Origin: JBCBWG01 sp038523925
GTDB lineage: Bacteria; Pseudomonadota; Alphaproteobacteria; Rhizobiales; Hyphomicrobiaceae
Assembly: GCA_038523925.1 (NCBI GenBank)
Contig: JBCBIY010000007.1
Coordinates: 86,013-150,012 of the forward strand
Direction of reading: 5' to 3'
Length of the DNA: 64,000 nucleotides
In this document: piece by piece, positions 7,788 to 16,327 of the stretch
Position numbering within the stretch: position 1 is the stretch's first letter
How the letters are laid out: each line of letters opens with the position of its first letter
The notes under the pieces: generated by a model
The model's database searches: none
Seen by the model: only the letters and a program-made list of their open reading frames with translations
What the model was told of the DNA's origin: nothing
Program-made: the position numbers and the translations under genes

Positions 7788-9745
7788 GCGGTTTCCGCCC
7801 CTTCCGCGTCGCCGCCGGTGTCGATTGTCGCAAGCACCTGGCGCTCGGCGACCTGATCGCCCTCCGCAACCGCGATGCCCGCAACCACGCCCGCAGCGCC
7901 CGTCGTCAGCACATGCTCCATCTTCATCGCCTCGATCACCATGATCCGGTCACCATCGGCAACGGTGTCGCCGGCGGCGGCAAAGACTTTCACAACGCGC
8001 CCATTGATCGGAGCGCGAATCTCTCCCGAGGCTGCATCGTCGTCGTCATCGAGCGCTTCGACCAGCGGTAAGCTGAACGATGTGTGGACAAGGTCAGCGA
8101 GCACGAAGACCGTCCCCCCGTCGCGATGGACCGCCACGGCGGCCTCGCCGCCTACGTCGTCTGTTGTCGCGCCGTCGACTGAGTGAACGACCGGTGCGCC
8201 ATCGTCCCATTGAAACGCGATCGAGCGTGACGCGCCGTTGATGACAATATCGCGCGTTTCTTGGCGGGGGCTGCCCAGCTGGAAGGCATCGCGCGCCGCC
8301 CACGGCCCGGGTGCGGGTGCCGTATCCGCATCGAAGAGCACGTCGAGACCAACTTCGAGGCTTGCCTTGGTGAGGGGCGCCCGCGCAAGGTCGTCGAGCT
8401 TTGCCGTGATCAGCTCCGTGTCCATTGTATTAGACCGGACATCACCATCGCGAAGAAGCGCGCGCAGGAACCGCGCATTCGTCGGCAGGCCGAGCACGAC
8501 GCTGGTATCCAGTGCTTGGGCCAGACCATCAAGCGCCGCGTCACGGGTGTCTTCGTGCACGATCAGCTTTGTGATCATCGAATCGTAGAACGGGCTCACG
8601 TCAGAGCCTGCTTCAACGCCGGTTTCGACCCGCACGCGCGGGTCAGCGGGCATCTCGAACGCGGCGAGCGTGCCGATCGCCGGCTGAAACCCGGCTGCCG
8701 GATCTTCCGCGCAGAGCCGCGCTTCGACGGCGTGGCCTGTCATGACGATCTCATCTTGGGCGAGCGGGATCGCCTCGCCGGCGGCGATCCGGAATTGCAG
8801 CGCAACGAGATCGAGCCCCGTGATCGCCTCGGTCACCGGGTGCTCGACCTGGAGCCGCGTGTTCATCTCAATAAAGGACCAGCGGGCGCGCTCATCAAGC
8901 TTGCCGCCTTCGACGAGGAACTCGACGGTCCCGGCGCCGGTGTAGCCGACTTCCTTGGCTAGCCGCACGGCCGCGCTGCACATCGCTTCACGCAGTGCGG
9001 GCGACATGCCGGGCGCCGGCGCCTCCTCGATGACCTTTTGGTTGCGCCGCTGCAGTGTGCAATCGCGCTCAAACAGATGGATCACGTTGCCATGCGTGTC
9101 GCCGAAGACCTGCACTTCGACATGGCGCGGTGCCTGGATCGCGCGCTCAAGCAGCACGTCGGCGTTACCAAATGCAGAGAGCGCTTCGCGCCGCGCGCTC
9201 TCGAGGGCGTCGGCGAACTGGGAGGCCTCCGTGACGAGCCGCATGCCGCGACCGCCCCCGCCGGCCACCGCCTTGATCATGAGCGGATAGCCGATGCCGT
9301 CGGCGGCAGTCTTTAGGGCGGCCGGCGCTTGGTCCGCGCCGCGATAGCCCGGAATGACCGGGACACGCGCGCGCTCGGCAATCTCCTTGGCAGCAGACTT
9401 CGAGCCCAGCGCGCGCATCGCGTCAGCCGTGGGTCCGATGAACGCCAGCCCGGCATCCGCCACGGCGGCTGCGAACGCATCGTTTTCTGACAGAAACCCG
9501 TAGCCAGGATGAATGCTGTCGGCGCCGGCCCCCTTCGCGGCCGCGATCACGCGCGCGATGTTGAGGTAGCTCTCAGTCGCTGGTGACGGCCCGATGTGGA
9601 CCGCTTGATCCGCCAACGCGACATGGCGCGCGTCCCGATCCGCATCGGAAAACACCGCGATGGTCTCAACGCCTAAGCGCTCCGCCGTGCGCATGATGCG
9701 GCAGGCGATCTCGCCACGGTTTGCAATGAGCACGCGTTTGAGCAT
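7784..9745 (-). CDS. mccA: Acyl-CoA carboxylase biotin-containing subunit (methylcrotonyl-CoA carboxylase alpha type)
   Basis: This 653-residue subunit has an N-terminal biotin carboxylase (residues 1-450: LIANRGEIACRI, ATP-binding AVAGGGGRGM, FIEMNTRLQVEHPVTE) and a C-terminal biotinyl domain with the attachment motif EAMKMEH, the biotinylated Lys being residue 608. Size and layout match MccA/LiuD, which carboxylates biotin so that MccB can convert 3-methylcrotonyl-CoA to 3-methylglutaconyl-CoA in leucine breakdown. Geranyl-CoA or propionyl-CoA carboxylase alpha subunits are alternatives. The mccB-type partner is two genes upstream on the same strand. Confidence 0.9.
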   Translation of the reverse strand: MLKRVLIANRGEIACRIMRTAERLGVETIAVFSDADRDARHVALADQAVHIGPSPATESYLNIARVIAAAKGAGADSIHPGYGFLSENDAFAAAVADAGLAFIGPTADAMRALGSKSAAKEIAERARVPVIPGYRGADQAPAALKTAADGIGYPLMIKAVAGGGGRGMRLVTEASQFADALESARREALSAFGNADVLLERAIQAPRHVEVQVFGDTHGNVIHLFERDCTLQRRNQKVIEEAPAPGMSPALREAMCSAAVRLAKEVGYTGAGTVEFLVEGGKLDERARWSFIEMNTRLQVEHPVTEAITGLDLVALQFRIAAGEAIPLAQDEIVMTGHAVEARLCAEDPAAGFQPAIGTLAAFEMPADPRVRVETGVEAGSDVSPFYDSMITKLIVHEDTRDAALDGLAQALDTSVVLGLPTNARFLRALLRDGDVRSNTMDTELITAKLDDLARAPLTKASLEVGLDVLFDADTAPAPGPWAARDAFQLGSPRQETRDIVINGASRSIAFQWDDGAPVVHSVDGATTDDVGGEAAVAVHRDGGTVFVLADLVHTSFSLPLVEALDDDDDAASGEIRAPINGRVVKVFAAAGDTVADGDRIMVIEAMKMEHVLTTGAAGVVAGIAVAEGDQVAERQVLATIDTGGDAEGAETA

Positions 9746-9760
9746 GACGCCTGCCCCGCC

Positions 9761-10219
9761 CTAGTTCGCACGCGGCGTGCAGAAACCCGTGTAGTGCGCT
9801 GACATCGGCTGCCCGAGCAGACCCACATGACGCGAGTGCACGGCCGGCGAAGGCGCACCGCGCTCGCTCGGCTCATAGATCGTCGTCACGTTAAGGAACC
9901 CCTCGGTGATCACTTCGAGATAGTGGTTGGCGCTGATGGCGCGCACGATCCGCAGCGTCCCGCTGCCGCTCTCCGTCGACAGCGTCGCGGTCTGGCGCTT
10001 CAGGTCGATCGCGCCGATGCTGAACTTCAACAGCGCCGTCGCGGCTCCGGCGAACTGGCCCTCTTCGAACGAGTTCACCTGGCCCTTCTCAAACATGCAG
10101 TCGTAGGTCGGGCCGCTTGGCTGCGCGGGCGCCTTGCCGACAGCAAACGTCAGGCCTGCCGCGGCAATGGCTGCAAGCAGCCAACATCGCAGCACGTGCG
10201 GTTTCAGACTAGCGGTCAT
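9761..10219 (-). CDS. Secreted hypothetical protein inside the mcc operon, 152 aa
   Basis: I do not recognise the family. The gene lies between the two carboxylase subunits. The ATG at 10219 is chosen because GGGAGGTC sits six bases before it. An upstream ATG overlapping the mccB stop exists but has that site within it. Residues 1-32 form a signal peptide (CWLLAAIAAAGLTFAVG, then APAQP). The mature protein begins near GPTYDCMFEKGQVNSFEEG, looks beta-rich and has two Cys (one near the mature N-terminus, one in TGFCTPRAN at the C-terminus) that could form a disulfide. A periplasmic protein is an odd companion for a cytoplasmic carboxylase. Confidence 0.72.
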   Translation of the reverse strand: MTASLKPHVLRCWLLAAIAAAGLTFAVGKAPAQPSGPTYDCMFEKGQVNSFEEGQFAGAATALLKFSIGAIDLKRQTATLSTESGSGTLRIVRAISANHYLEVITEGFLNVTTIYEPSERGAPSPAVHSRHVGLLGQPMSAHYTGFCTPRAN

Positions 10220-10233
10220 CGCGTGACCTCCCA

Positions 10234-11838
10234 TTACATGCGGAACACGCCGAAGTCCGTGTCGCGGATCGGCGTTTGCAGAGTTGCTGCGAAGGCGAGT
10301 GCAAGCACGCGGCGAGTTTCGGACGGCGCAATGACGCCATCGTCCCAGAGCCGGGCTGTCGCGTGGTACGGGTTGCCTTCCTGCTCGTAGCGCGCCTCGA
10401 TTGGGGCCTTGAACGCGGCCTCCTCGTCGGCCGGCCAGTCTTTGCCGTCAGCGGCCAGGCGGTCTTTGCGGATGGTGGCGAGCACGTTTGCGGCCTGTGC
10501 GCCTCCCATCACAGAGATGCGCGCGTTGGGCCACGAGAACAGGAACCGCGGGCCATAACCGCGCCCGCACATGGCGTAGTTGCCGGCGCCATAGGACCCA
10601 CCGATGAGCACGGTGATCTTCGGCACGTTCGCGCAGGCAACCGCTGCCACCATCTTTGCGCCGTGCCGCGCAATGCCGCTTGCTTCCGCATCGCGCCCAA
10701 CCATGAAGCCGGTGATGTTTTGCAAGAATAAAAGGGGCGTGCGGCGCTGGCACGCGAGTTCGATAAAGTGGGCGGCTTTCTGCGCGGTCTCAGAATGTAA
10801 GATGCCATTGTTGGCAAGGATTGCGACCGGGATGCCGTCAATGTGCGCAAAGCCGGTCACCAGTGAGGTCGCGAACCGGGCCTTGAACTCGTGCAGGTCA
10901 GAGCCATCGACAAGACGCGCGATGATCTCGCGGGCATCGTATTGCGTCGTCAGGTCTTTCGGCACACAGGCGTCGATCTCAGCCGGGTCGTAGGCCGGCG
11001 GGCGCGACGGCTTGAGGTCGATGTCGGCGGCATCGGCCGGCGGCAACGTGGCGACGATCGCACGCATGCGGGCCAGTGCATCGGCGTCGTCGGCTGCGAG
11101 ATGATCGGCGACGCCTGAGAGCTGCGTGTGCAGGTCACCGCCACCGAGGTCCTCAGCGCTGACCGTTTCGCCGGTTGCGGCTTTGACGAGCGGCGGGCCG
11201 CCAAGGAAGATCGTACCTTGACGGCGCACGATGATGCTTTCGTCCGACATCGCGGGCACATAAGCGCCGCCCGCAGTGCACGAGCCGAGCACGGCTGCGA
11301 TCTGCGCAACGCCGTCAGCCGACATGCGCGCCTGATTGTAGAAGATGCGGCCGAAGTGATCGCGGTCCGGGAAGACATCGGTTTGATGGGGAAGATTGGC
11401 GCCGCCTGAATCGACGAGATAGAGACACGGCAGCCGGTTCTCCCACGCGATCTCCTGCGCGCGGAGGTGCTTCTTTACTGTCAGCGGGTAGTACGTCCCG
11501 CCCTTCACCGTCGCATCGTTGCAAACGATCATGCATAGCCGCCCGGCCACCGGCGCAACGCCTGCAATGACGCCGGCCGCCGGCACCTCATCATCGTAGA
11601 GGCCGCCTGCCGCCAGTTGGCCGATCTCAAGGAACGGCGCACCCGGATCGACAAGATGCAGGATGCGGTCGCGGGGCAGCAGCTTGCCGCGTTCGAGGTG
11701 TTTGGCGCGCGCAGACTCAGGACCTCCCGCAGACGCCGCCTTGCGGCGTTCATCAAGGTCTGCGGTGAGCGCCTGCATGGCGGCCCGATTGGCCTCAGCC
11801 TCGGGACCGCCGATTGCAACGTTCGAGCGAAGTTTCAC
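10234..11838 (-). CDS. mccB: Acyl-CoA carboxylase carboxyltransferase subunit (methylcrotonyl-CoA carboxylase beta type)
   Basis: At 534 residues this has the length of MccB/LiuB, the carboxyltransferase that moves CO2 from biotin to the acyl-CoA. Crotonase-fold oxyanion segments are visible: VDSGGANLPHQTDVFP and AVLGSCTAGGAYVPAMSDE in the N-terminal half, and LQNITGFMVGRDAEASGIA and IGGSYGAGNYAMCGRGY in the C-terminal half. FLFSWPNARISVMGGAQAA is characteristic of the methylcrotonyl/geranyl branch. It heads a minus-strand operon running into the small secreted protein, mccA and DUF1489. Confidence 0.92.
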   Translation of the reverse strand: MKLRSNVAIGGPEAEANRAAMQALTADLDERRKAASAGGPESARAKHLERGKLLPRDRILHLVDPGAPFLEIGQLAAGGLYDDEVPAAGVIAGVAPVAGRLCMIVCNDATVKGGTYYPLTVKKHLRAQEIAWENRLPCLYLVDSGGANLPHQTDVFPDRDHFGRIFYNQARMSADGVAQIAAVLGSCTAGGAYVPAMSDESIIVRRQGTIFLGGPPLVKAATGETVSAEDLGGGDLHTQLSGVADHLAADDADALARMRAIVATLPPADAADIDLKPSRPPAYDPAEIDACVPKDLTTQYDAREIIARLVDGSDLHEFKARFATSLVTGFAHIDGIPVAILANNGILHSETAQKAAHFIELACQRRTPLLFLQNITGFMVGRDAEASGIARHGAKMVAAVACANVPKITVLIGGSYGAGNYAMCGRGYGPRFLFSWPNARISVMGGAQAANVLATIRKDRLAADGKDWPADEEAAFKAPIEARYEQEGNPYHATARLWDDGVIAPSETRRVLALAFAATLQTPIRDTDFGVFRM

Positions 11839-11942
11839 GTCCGGGCAAGCCTGTCCGAGGTTGAGCGCTAGGGTCTGGGCATCAAGTCTAGCTCAGCGGG
11901 CCGCGGAGGTCAGTCGGCCAAATGCAACGGTTCCGCGATGGT

Positions 11943-13505
11943 TCACCGATTTGTGGTGGCGGGCGCGCCGTCGTCTGTTTCAAGCGCTGCGGTCGCATCC
12001 GGGCGGCCGGGCTTGATCGCCAGGCGCAATTGGCCGCGAAGCGTGACGAGCACATCCAGCCGGCCGGCGTGAAAAGCGCGCACGCCGTCGATATCGACAT
12101 CCGCAAACGTTGCACCCGCATGGACATCAGCGCCGAGATCTTTGTCCAACGCATCGCTTACTTGCTTGAGCGCTTTCGCAAACGATTGGCCCGCCGCCAT
12201 CTGGACAGCGTCCCGGAACCGGCTTGCGAACGGTTCAGCGCCAAGCGGTACGGGCGTCTCCGGCCGGCGGACGCCCGGCTCGCCGAGCGTCGGGAAGGCG
12301 ACACCTTCCAGCGTCAGCGCGCCGCCGCCATCGGCGAACGTCGGGCGGCCGACAAGGTGGACGCGCCCCGCGAGGTCGGCAAAGCGCGGCGGGCTTAAAA
12401 CCTCGGCTTTGAGCTCAAGCGTCAACAGCCGCTGCGAACCACCAAGCGTCGCGCCGTCGATCCTGAGCTCGATTGGAGGGCTCAGCGCATGCGCCCGCGT
12501 CGAGACGACCTCGCCTTTGGGGAAGGCTGCGGCGACGCGGTCTTTGATTGGCGCAAGGTCGACAGGGATCGTGAGCGGCAGCGCGGTGACCTTGGGCAGC
12601 GGCTGCGGGTCTGGTGCGGGCTCGGACTGCCCGGGCGCCGCGATCTTCGGCAACGCCTTTGCGATCACCGCATCCGGAGGGTCACCGGCGCCGACAGACA
12701 GCCGCCCCGCGATTGCCAGCCGGACCGCAAGATCATCACCGGCTGCCACAAACCCGGTTGGCGCAATTGCTGCCGGCGCAAGCGCCAGCCAAGCATCGCG
12801 ATCCGTTCGGAATGCGATTGGCTTTGCCGCAAGTTGCCAGGCCCGCGAGACCGAAACCGGCATGCTCGCCGCCGCGAGCGCATCGGCTAATGCTGCTTGG
12901 ACGCGGCGCATCGCCTGCTTTGCACGGTAGGCGAGCTTGGGCCTCAGATCGAATGACGCCTTGAGCACAGGGACCTTGGTAGCCGACCAATCGAGCCCGC
13001 TCACTGGCGCAAGCGACGGCACGTATCCGGGCCCAAACGCGAGGGCCAGATCGCGCGAGACTTCGACGACGCGCGTGTATGCAGCGCGCTGCGACCGGGC
13101 AGCCTTAAGGCCCCGGGTCGCAATGTTGGCGCGATAGCTAAGCGTCAGGCGAAGCGTGCCGTCCGCCCTCGGCGCCATGGTGAGCACCGGGCGCTGCGGA
13201 AACCGAGCATCGATGCGCCCGCCATAACATCGCTTTGACCGGCCGCGCGTGACGCAGGCTGCATTCCGCGTCCAGCCAACTATCCGTTTCCGCTGCGGCG
13301 GGACGGCTTTGCGCATGGCCAGCAGCAGTGATGGTTTATCCAGACCGACGTCGACGAAGATGGCCGATTGTTTTTCGCGGGTCTGGCTCCCGTCCAGACC
13401 TGGCAGCGGCTTCTCAGTAAAGTGTAGCGGCGGTTCGCAAGCAGCCAACGCGAAGGCTGCAGCGATCAAAACCAAGCCCGTTATCTGCCGCCGAACGCGC
13501 AACAT
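11943..13505 (-). CDS. DUF4403-like lipoprotein, 520 aa
   Basis: The N-terminus is a lipoprotein signal (GLVLIAAAFALAAC), with the lipidated Cys near residue 23. The mature protein is rich in short strands and has several QPLPKVTALPLTIPVDLAPIK-like segments typical of DUF4403 proteins, which resemble tandem lipid-binding barrel domains; that assignment is from general resemblance only. It has a Cys pair (NAACVTRGRSKRCYGG) near residue 85. It lies upstream of mccB on the same strand with a 104-base gap, so co-transcription is possible but not shown. Function is unknown; an envelope location is supported by the lipobox. Confidence 0.7.
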   Translation of the reverse strand: MLRVRRQITGLVLIAAAFALAACEPPLHFTEKPLPGLDGSQTREKQSAIFVDVGLDKPSLLLAMRKAVPPQRKRIVGWTRNAACVTRGRSKRCYGGRIDARFPQRPVLTMAPRADGTLRLTLSYRANIATRGLKAARSQRAAYTRVVEVSRDLALAFGPGYVPSLAPVSGLDWSATKVPVLKASFDLRPKLAYRAKQAMRRVQAALADALAAASMPVSVSRAWQLAAKPIAFRTDRDAWLALAPAAIAPTGFVAAGDDLAVRLAIAGRLSVGAGDPPDAVIAKALPKIAAPGQSEPAPDPQPLPKVTALPLTIPVDLAPIKDRVAAAFPKGEVVSTRAHALSPPIELRIDGATLGGSQRLLTLELKAEVLSPPRFADLAGRVHLVGRPTFADGGGALTLEGVAFPTLGEPGVRRPETPVPLGAEPFASRFRDAVQMAAGQSFAKALKQVSDALDKDLGADVHAGATFADVDIDGVRAFHAGRLDVLVTLRGQLRLAIKPGRPDATAALETDDGAPATTNR

Positions 13506-13642
13506 TTACCACCCACGGCCCGCCCCCAAAATTCCGCGGGGCACTCGCAGCGCCTGCTGAACGCAAGCACGCCGTAGTGGTAACCATATTGCAGCGAGAA
13601 CAACACTGGCTAATCAGCGATCTCAGAAAAAGAGTTAAGACC

Positions 13643-13682
13643 CCGTGCGAGCTTGTTTGGGGGCGGACCGGAACTCGCACGG
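13643..13682 (-). terminator. Possible terminator hairpin after the glutaredoxin gene
   Basis: A perfect 9-base inverted repeat (CCGTGCGAG and CTCGCACGG) is separated by a 22-base loop. It lies 18 bases beyond the stop of the minus-strand glutaredoxin-domain gene. Read on the minus strand, a short T-rich stretch (CTTTTTCT) follows about 14 bases after the stem, further than in a canonical rho-independent terminator. It may alternatively be an operator for the DUF4403 gene lying downstream. Confidence 0.4.
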
Positions 13683-13700
13683 CCTTGTTTCTAAGGCGGT

Positions 13701-14384
13701 TTAGGCGGCGACCGGAACGGCCTTCGCAAGCCGGGCACAGGCATCGGAGGCGTCGCCACTCGCGTCGACAGGCTCTGAAGCCGCCATCTGGGACATCAGG
13801 GCGTCCGCGCCGCCCACGTACGATCCATCCATCCAGATCTGCGGGACCGTGACGGGCGTCTTGTCACCGATGATCGGTTTGACCCGTGACACCATCTCAT
13901 AAAGCGCACGCGGGTTCTTGACGACATCGAGATAGGTGTAGGCGACGCCGGCTGCGTCGAGCTTATCTTTAGCGCGAACACAATGCGGGCAGCCGGGCTT
14001 GCCGAAGACGACGTTGCCTATGATGCCGCTCGTTTTGACGTGCGCGCGGATGACGGCTTCGACGAGGACGCCGCGGTTGATCGCGTTGCCCTGCCCGATG
14101 ATCTCGCCGTCCACCATGACAATCGGCGCATGCCATCCGCCCTTCAACAGCGGCTTCCACCAGTTGCTCAGCCAATCGTGCACTTCGAACTGGATCGGGA
14201 TGCCAGCCAGCTCAGTCTCGAATGCATCCTTCAGGATGTCGCCTGTCAGCGTGCACTCGCCGCACGGGATCTTGACCTTGAACGGGCCCCACTTGCCGGC
14301 CCAGCGGTAGAGCGTGACGCGGACGGGCTCTGCTGGACCTGAAACGGTCTTTGCAGACTTCGCATTGGCCTTGGACATTCCCAT
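13701..14384 (-). CDS. Glutaredoxin-domain protein with a second CxxC thioredoxin-like domain
   Basis: The 227-residue protein appears to carry two thioredoxin-fold modules. The C-terminal one (about residues 120-205) is a recognisable glutaredoxin: VVFGKPGCPHCVRAKDKL with the CPHC active site, the cis-Pro region VTVPQIWMDG, and YVGGADAL for glutathione binding. The N-terminal one (about 20-115) begins VTLYRWAGKWGPFKVKIPC and has CGEC at an equivalent place, then HAPIVMVDGEIIGQG, resembling a glutaredoxin cis-Pro and Gly-rich turn. No signal peptide is visible. It is monocistronic or the first gene of a short minus-strand unit; a second Met two codons in could be the real start. Confidence 0.8.
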   Translation of the reverse strand: MGMSKANAKSAKTVSGPAEPVRVTLYRWAGKWGPFKVKIPCGECTLTGDILKDAFETELAGIPIQFEVHDWLSNWWKPLLKGGWHAPIVMVDGEIIGQGNAINRGVLVEAVIRAHVKTSGIIGNVVFGKPGCPHCVRAKDKLDAAGVAYTYLDVVKNPRALYEMVSRVKPIIGDKTPVTVPQIWMDGSYVGGADALMSQMAASEPVDASGDASDACARLAKAVPVAA

Positions 14385-14540
14385 CGTATCGCTCCCGCGT
14401 GTTGTTTGCCGCGCTGTATGTGCGGCATGAGTAGACGATCACCGAACGGTCGGTAACGTTCAATTAAAGCTGCATCAAACGGGAGCGATACCTCGATCGC
14501 GCCGCTTCACGCAGCCGTCAGATGACCGCGAGCAGGCCGT

Positions 14541-14951
14541 TCACTTCCAGAGCTTCTCGTCCTTTTCGATCGCCTGGCCGTCTTTGCTCCAGGCCCCGAA
14601 CCCGCCGAGCATGTGGGCAACAGGGCTGAGCCCCATGTCCTGCGCGGTCTTGGCGGCGAGCGCCGACCGCATGCCGCCGGCACACAAGAAGACGTAGCGG
14701 GTGTCTCTTGCAAAGACATCCTTGTGATAGGTCGACGCCGGGTCGATCCAGAACTCGAGCATGCCGCGCGGGCAGTGGAATGCGCCGGGTATGCGGCCGT
14801 CGCGGGCAAGCTCGCGCACATCACGAATGTCGATGAGCTGAATATCACCCTCACGCGCCGCCGCCGCGACCTCCGCGACGGTCAATTCCTCGACCTCAGA
14901 TTTCGCTTTAGCGACCAGTTCTGAGACCTGTGTTGTGATGGTCTGGGTCAT
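14541..14951 (-). CDS. Rhodanese-like domain protein, 136 aa
   Basis: A single rhodanese domain fills this protein. The CH2A-like segment LIDIRDVRELARDGRIPGAF occurs near residues 39-58, and the active-site loop CAGGMRSA in FLCAGGMRSALAA carries the persulfide-forming Cys. Such proteins shuttle sulfane sulfur (thiosulfate or thiol persulfides); the natural acceptor is unknown. An ATG at 14951 following a GAAGGGGCC-type ribosome site is preferred over an 18-residue extension. It is divergent from the 31-residue-repeat protein and upstream of the double glutaredoxin on the same strand, so a shared redox or sulfur theme is possible. Confidence 0.88.
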   Translation of the reverse strand: MTQTITTQVSELVAKAKSEVEELTVAEVAAAAREGDIQLIDIRDVRELARDGRIPGAFHCPRGMLEFWIDPASTYHKDVFARDTRYVFLCAGGMRSALAAKTAQDMGLSPVAHMLGGFGAWSKDGQAIEKDEKLWK

Positions 14952-15126
14952 GCTGGGCCCCTTCTCTCGGGCTTGTGGTTGCCGGTCAGACCCCACGTTT
15001 ACCAACTTGCCGTGTTTCGTGCGCGCTCCTCACGTCCTATGGGACATGTGCCGCAGCATCGACAATGCGCGCCGCGCAACGGGCGGGGCTTATGTTCATC
15101 TTGGCAATTCAGATTGGGATCGAGTG

Positions 15127-16302
15127 ATGGCGAAGAGCGTTCGGAAAGCGGTGACGAAGAAGTCGCGTGGCAAATCCACCGTCGATCTCGACGAGAAGCG
15201 CGGCAACATCAATCTCGGCGGTCAAGGCACGGAGGGTGATCTCGTCCTGCGCAACACCGAGGGCGAACAGACGGTCCACCTCGATGGCGGCCACGCCAAC
15301 ATGACAATTGGCGGCGCGGGCGCTGAAGGCGACATCGCGCTGGTCAACACCGACGGCGTCCAGACCGTGCATATTGATGGCGGCAGCGCGAACATCACGC
15401 TCGGCGGTGCAGGCGCGCAGGGTGACTTGACGCTCGTCAACCCGACCGGCGCGTGCACGGTCCATCTTGACGGCGGCGAAGGCAATCTCGCGATCGGCGG
15501 CAGTACGGCCGACGGCGACGTCGCGGTCTTGAACCATAAGGGTCAGGTGACAGTCCATCTCGACGGTGGCGAAGGCAACCTGCGGCTTGGCGGCGCGGGC
15601 TCCGAAGGCGACATCGGCCTCCTCAACACCAAGGGCAAGCAGACCGTCCATATCGATGGCGGCCAGGGCAATCTGACACTCGGCGGCTCGACGGCGCAGG
15701 GCGACCTGACGCTGCTCAATGCCAAGGGCCAGCAGACCGCGCACTTTGACGGCGGCGAAGCCAACATCGCAATTGGCGGTGCCACAGCCGATGGCGACAT
15801 CATCGTGCTCGACCACAAGGGCTTGCAGACGATCCATCTCGATGGCGGCGAAGGTAACGTCACGCTCGGCGGCAACGGCCACGACGGCGACATCATGATG
15901 ACGACGTCGAATGGGCTGACGCGGATCGAACTTGAGGCGCACAACGGGGCTGTGCGCGCGATGAACAAGAGCGGCGAGACGACGGTCGAACTGATCGGCG
16001 ATACGGGTCAGATCAAAGTTAAGGGCAAAACGCTGAAGGCGGCCGACTACGTCTTCGCTGACGACTATCGGCTCGCACCGTTGTCAGAGGTCTCGGCGTT
16101 TGTGGCGGCAAACCGGCACCTACCAGGCCTGCCCGCTGGTGAGCGCCTTGAGCAAGAGGGCTTCGACGTCGCACAATTCACAATGACGCTGCTTGAGAAG
16201 ATCGAAGAGTTGACGTTGCACGCGATCGATCAGGACAAGCGGATTGCCGACCTCGAAGCGAAACTCGGGACGACCGCGCCCGCACCGGCAACCAAACACT
16301 GA
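15127..16302 (+). CDS. 31-residue-repeat beta protein with a tail-fibre-like C-terminal module
   Basis: The 391-residue protein has a short basic N-terminus (residues 1-16, no signal peptide), then a 31-residue repeat. Seven full copies start at residues 46, 77, 108, 139, 170, 201 and 232, with degenerate flanking copies. Each follows T-V-H-L-D-G-G-x-x-N-h-x-h-G-G-x-x-x-x-G-D-h-x-h-x-N, as expected for a stacked beta solenoid. Residues 307-370 (ADYVFADDYRLAPLSEV, NRHLPGLPAGE, LLEKIEELTLHAI) resemble the C-terminal module that ends many Bacteroidetes 'tail fiber domain' proteins, where it is thought to assist trimer folding; a final helix follows. Function is unknown. The ATG at 15127 is preferred because translation upstream of it shows no repeat-like sequence. 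Confidence 0.82.
   Translation: MAKSVRKAVTKKSRGKSTVDLDEKRGNINLGGQGTEGDLVLRNTEGEQTVHLDGGHANMTIGGAGAEGDIALVNTDGVQTVHIDGGSANITLGGAGAQGDLTLVNPTGACTVHLDGGEGNLAIGGSTADGDVAVLNHKGQVTVHLDGGEGNLRLGGAGSEGDIGLLNTKGKQTVHIDGGQGNLTLGGSTAQGDLTLLNAKGQQTAHFDGGEANIAIGGATADGDIIVLDHKGLQTIHLDGGEGNVTLGGNGHDGDIMMTTSNGLTRIELEAHNGAVRAMNKSGETTVELIGDTGQIKVKGKTLKAADYVFADDYRLAPLSEVSAFVAANRHLPGLPAGERLEQEGFDVAQFTMTLLEKIEELTLHAIDQDKRIADLEAKLGTTAPAPATKH
15262..15912 (+). repeat. Seven tandem 93-bp coding repeats
   Basis: Seven in-frame units of 93 bases encode the 31-residue repeats of the gene at 15127-16302. Units begin at 15262, 15355, 15448, 15541, 15634, 15727 and 15820. The GATGGCGGC/GACGGCGGC (Asp-Gly-Gly) and GGCGGC (Gly-Gly) positions are nearly constant, while the intervening third positions vary. 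This means the units are old duplicates kept by protein-level selection rather than a recent slippage array. Confidence 0.93.
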
Positions 16303-16327
16303 TCGCGCGAGCGCCGAACCGGCCGGG

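Noticed and set aside
8261..8962. 233-residue open frame opposite mccA
   Set aside because: No ribosome site, Arg/His-rich composition, and full overlap with a clear biotin carboxylase.
15109..15942. 277-residue open frame antisense to the 31-residue-repeat gene
   Set aside because: It exists because the 93-base repeat keeps the reverse frame free of stops; it has repeat-derived composition, no ribosome site and no family resemblance.
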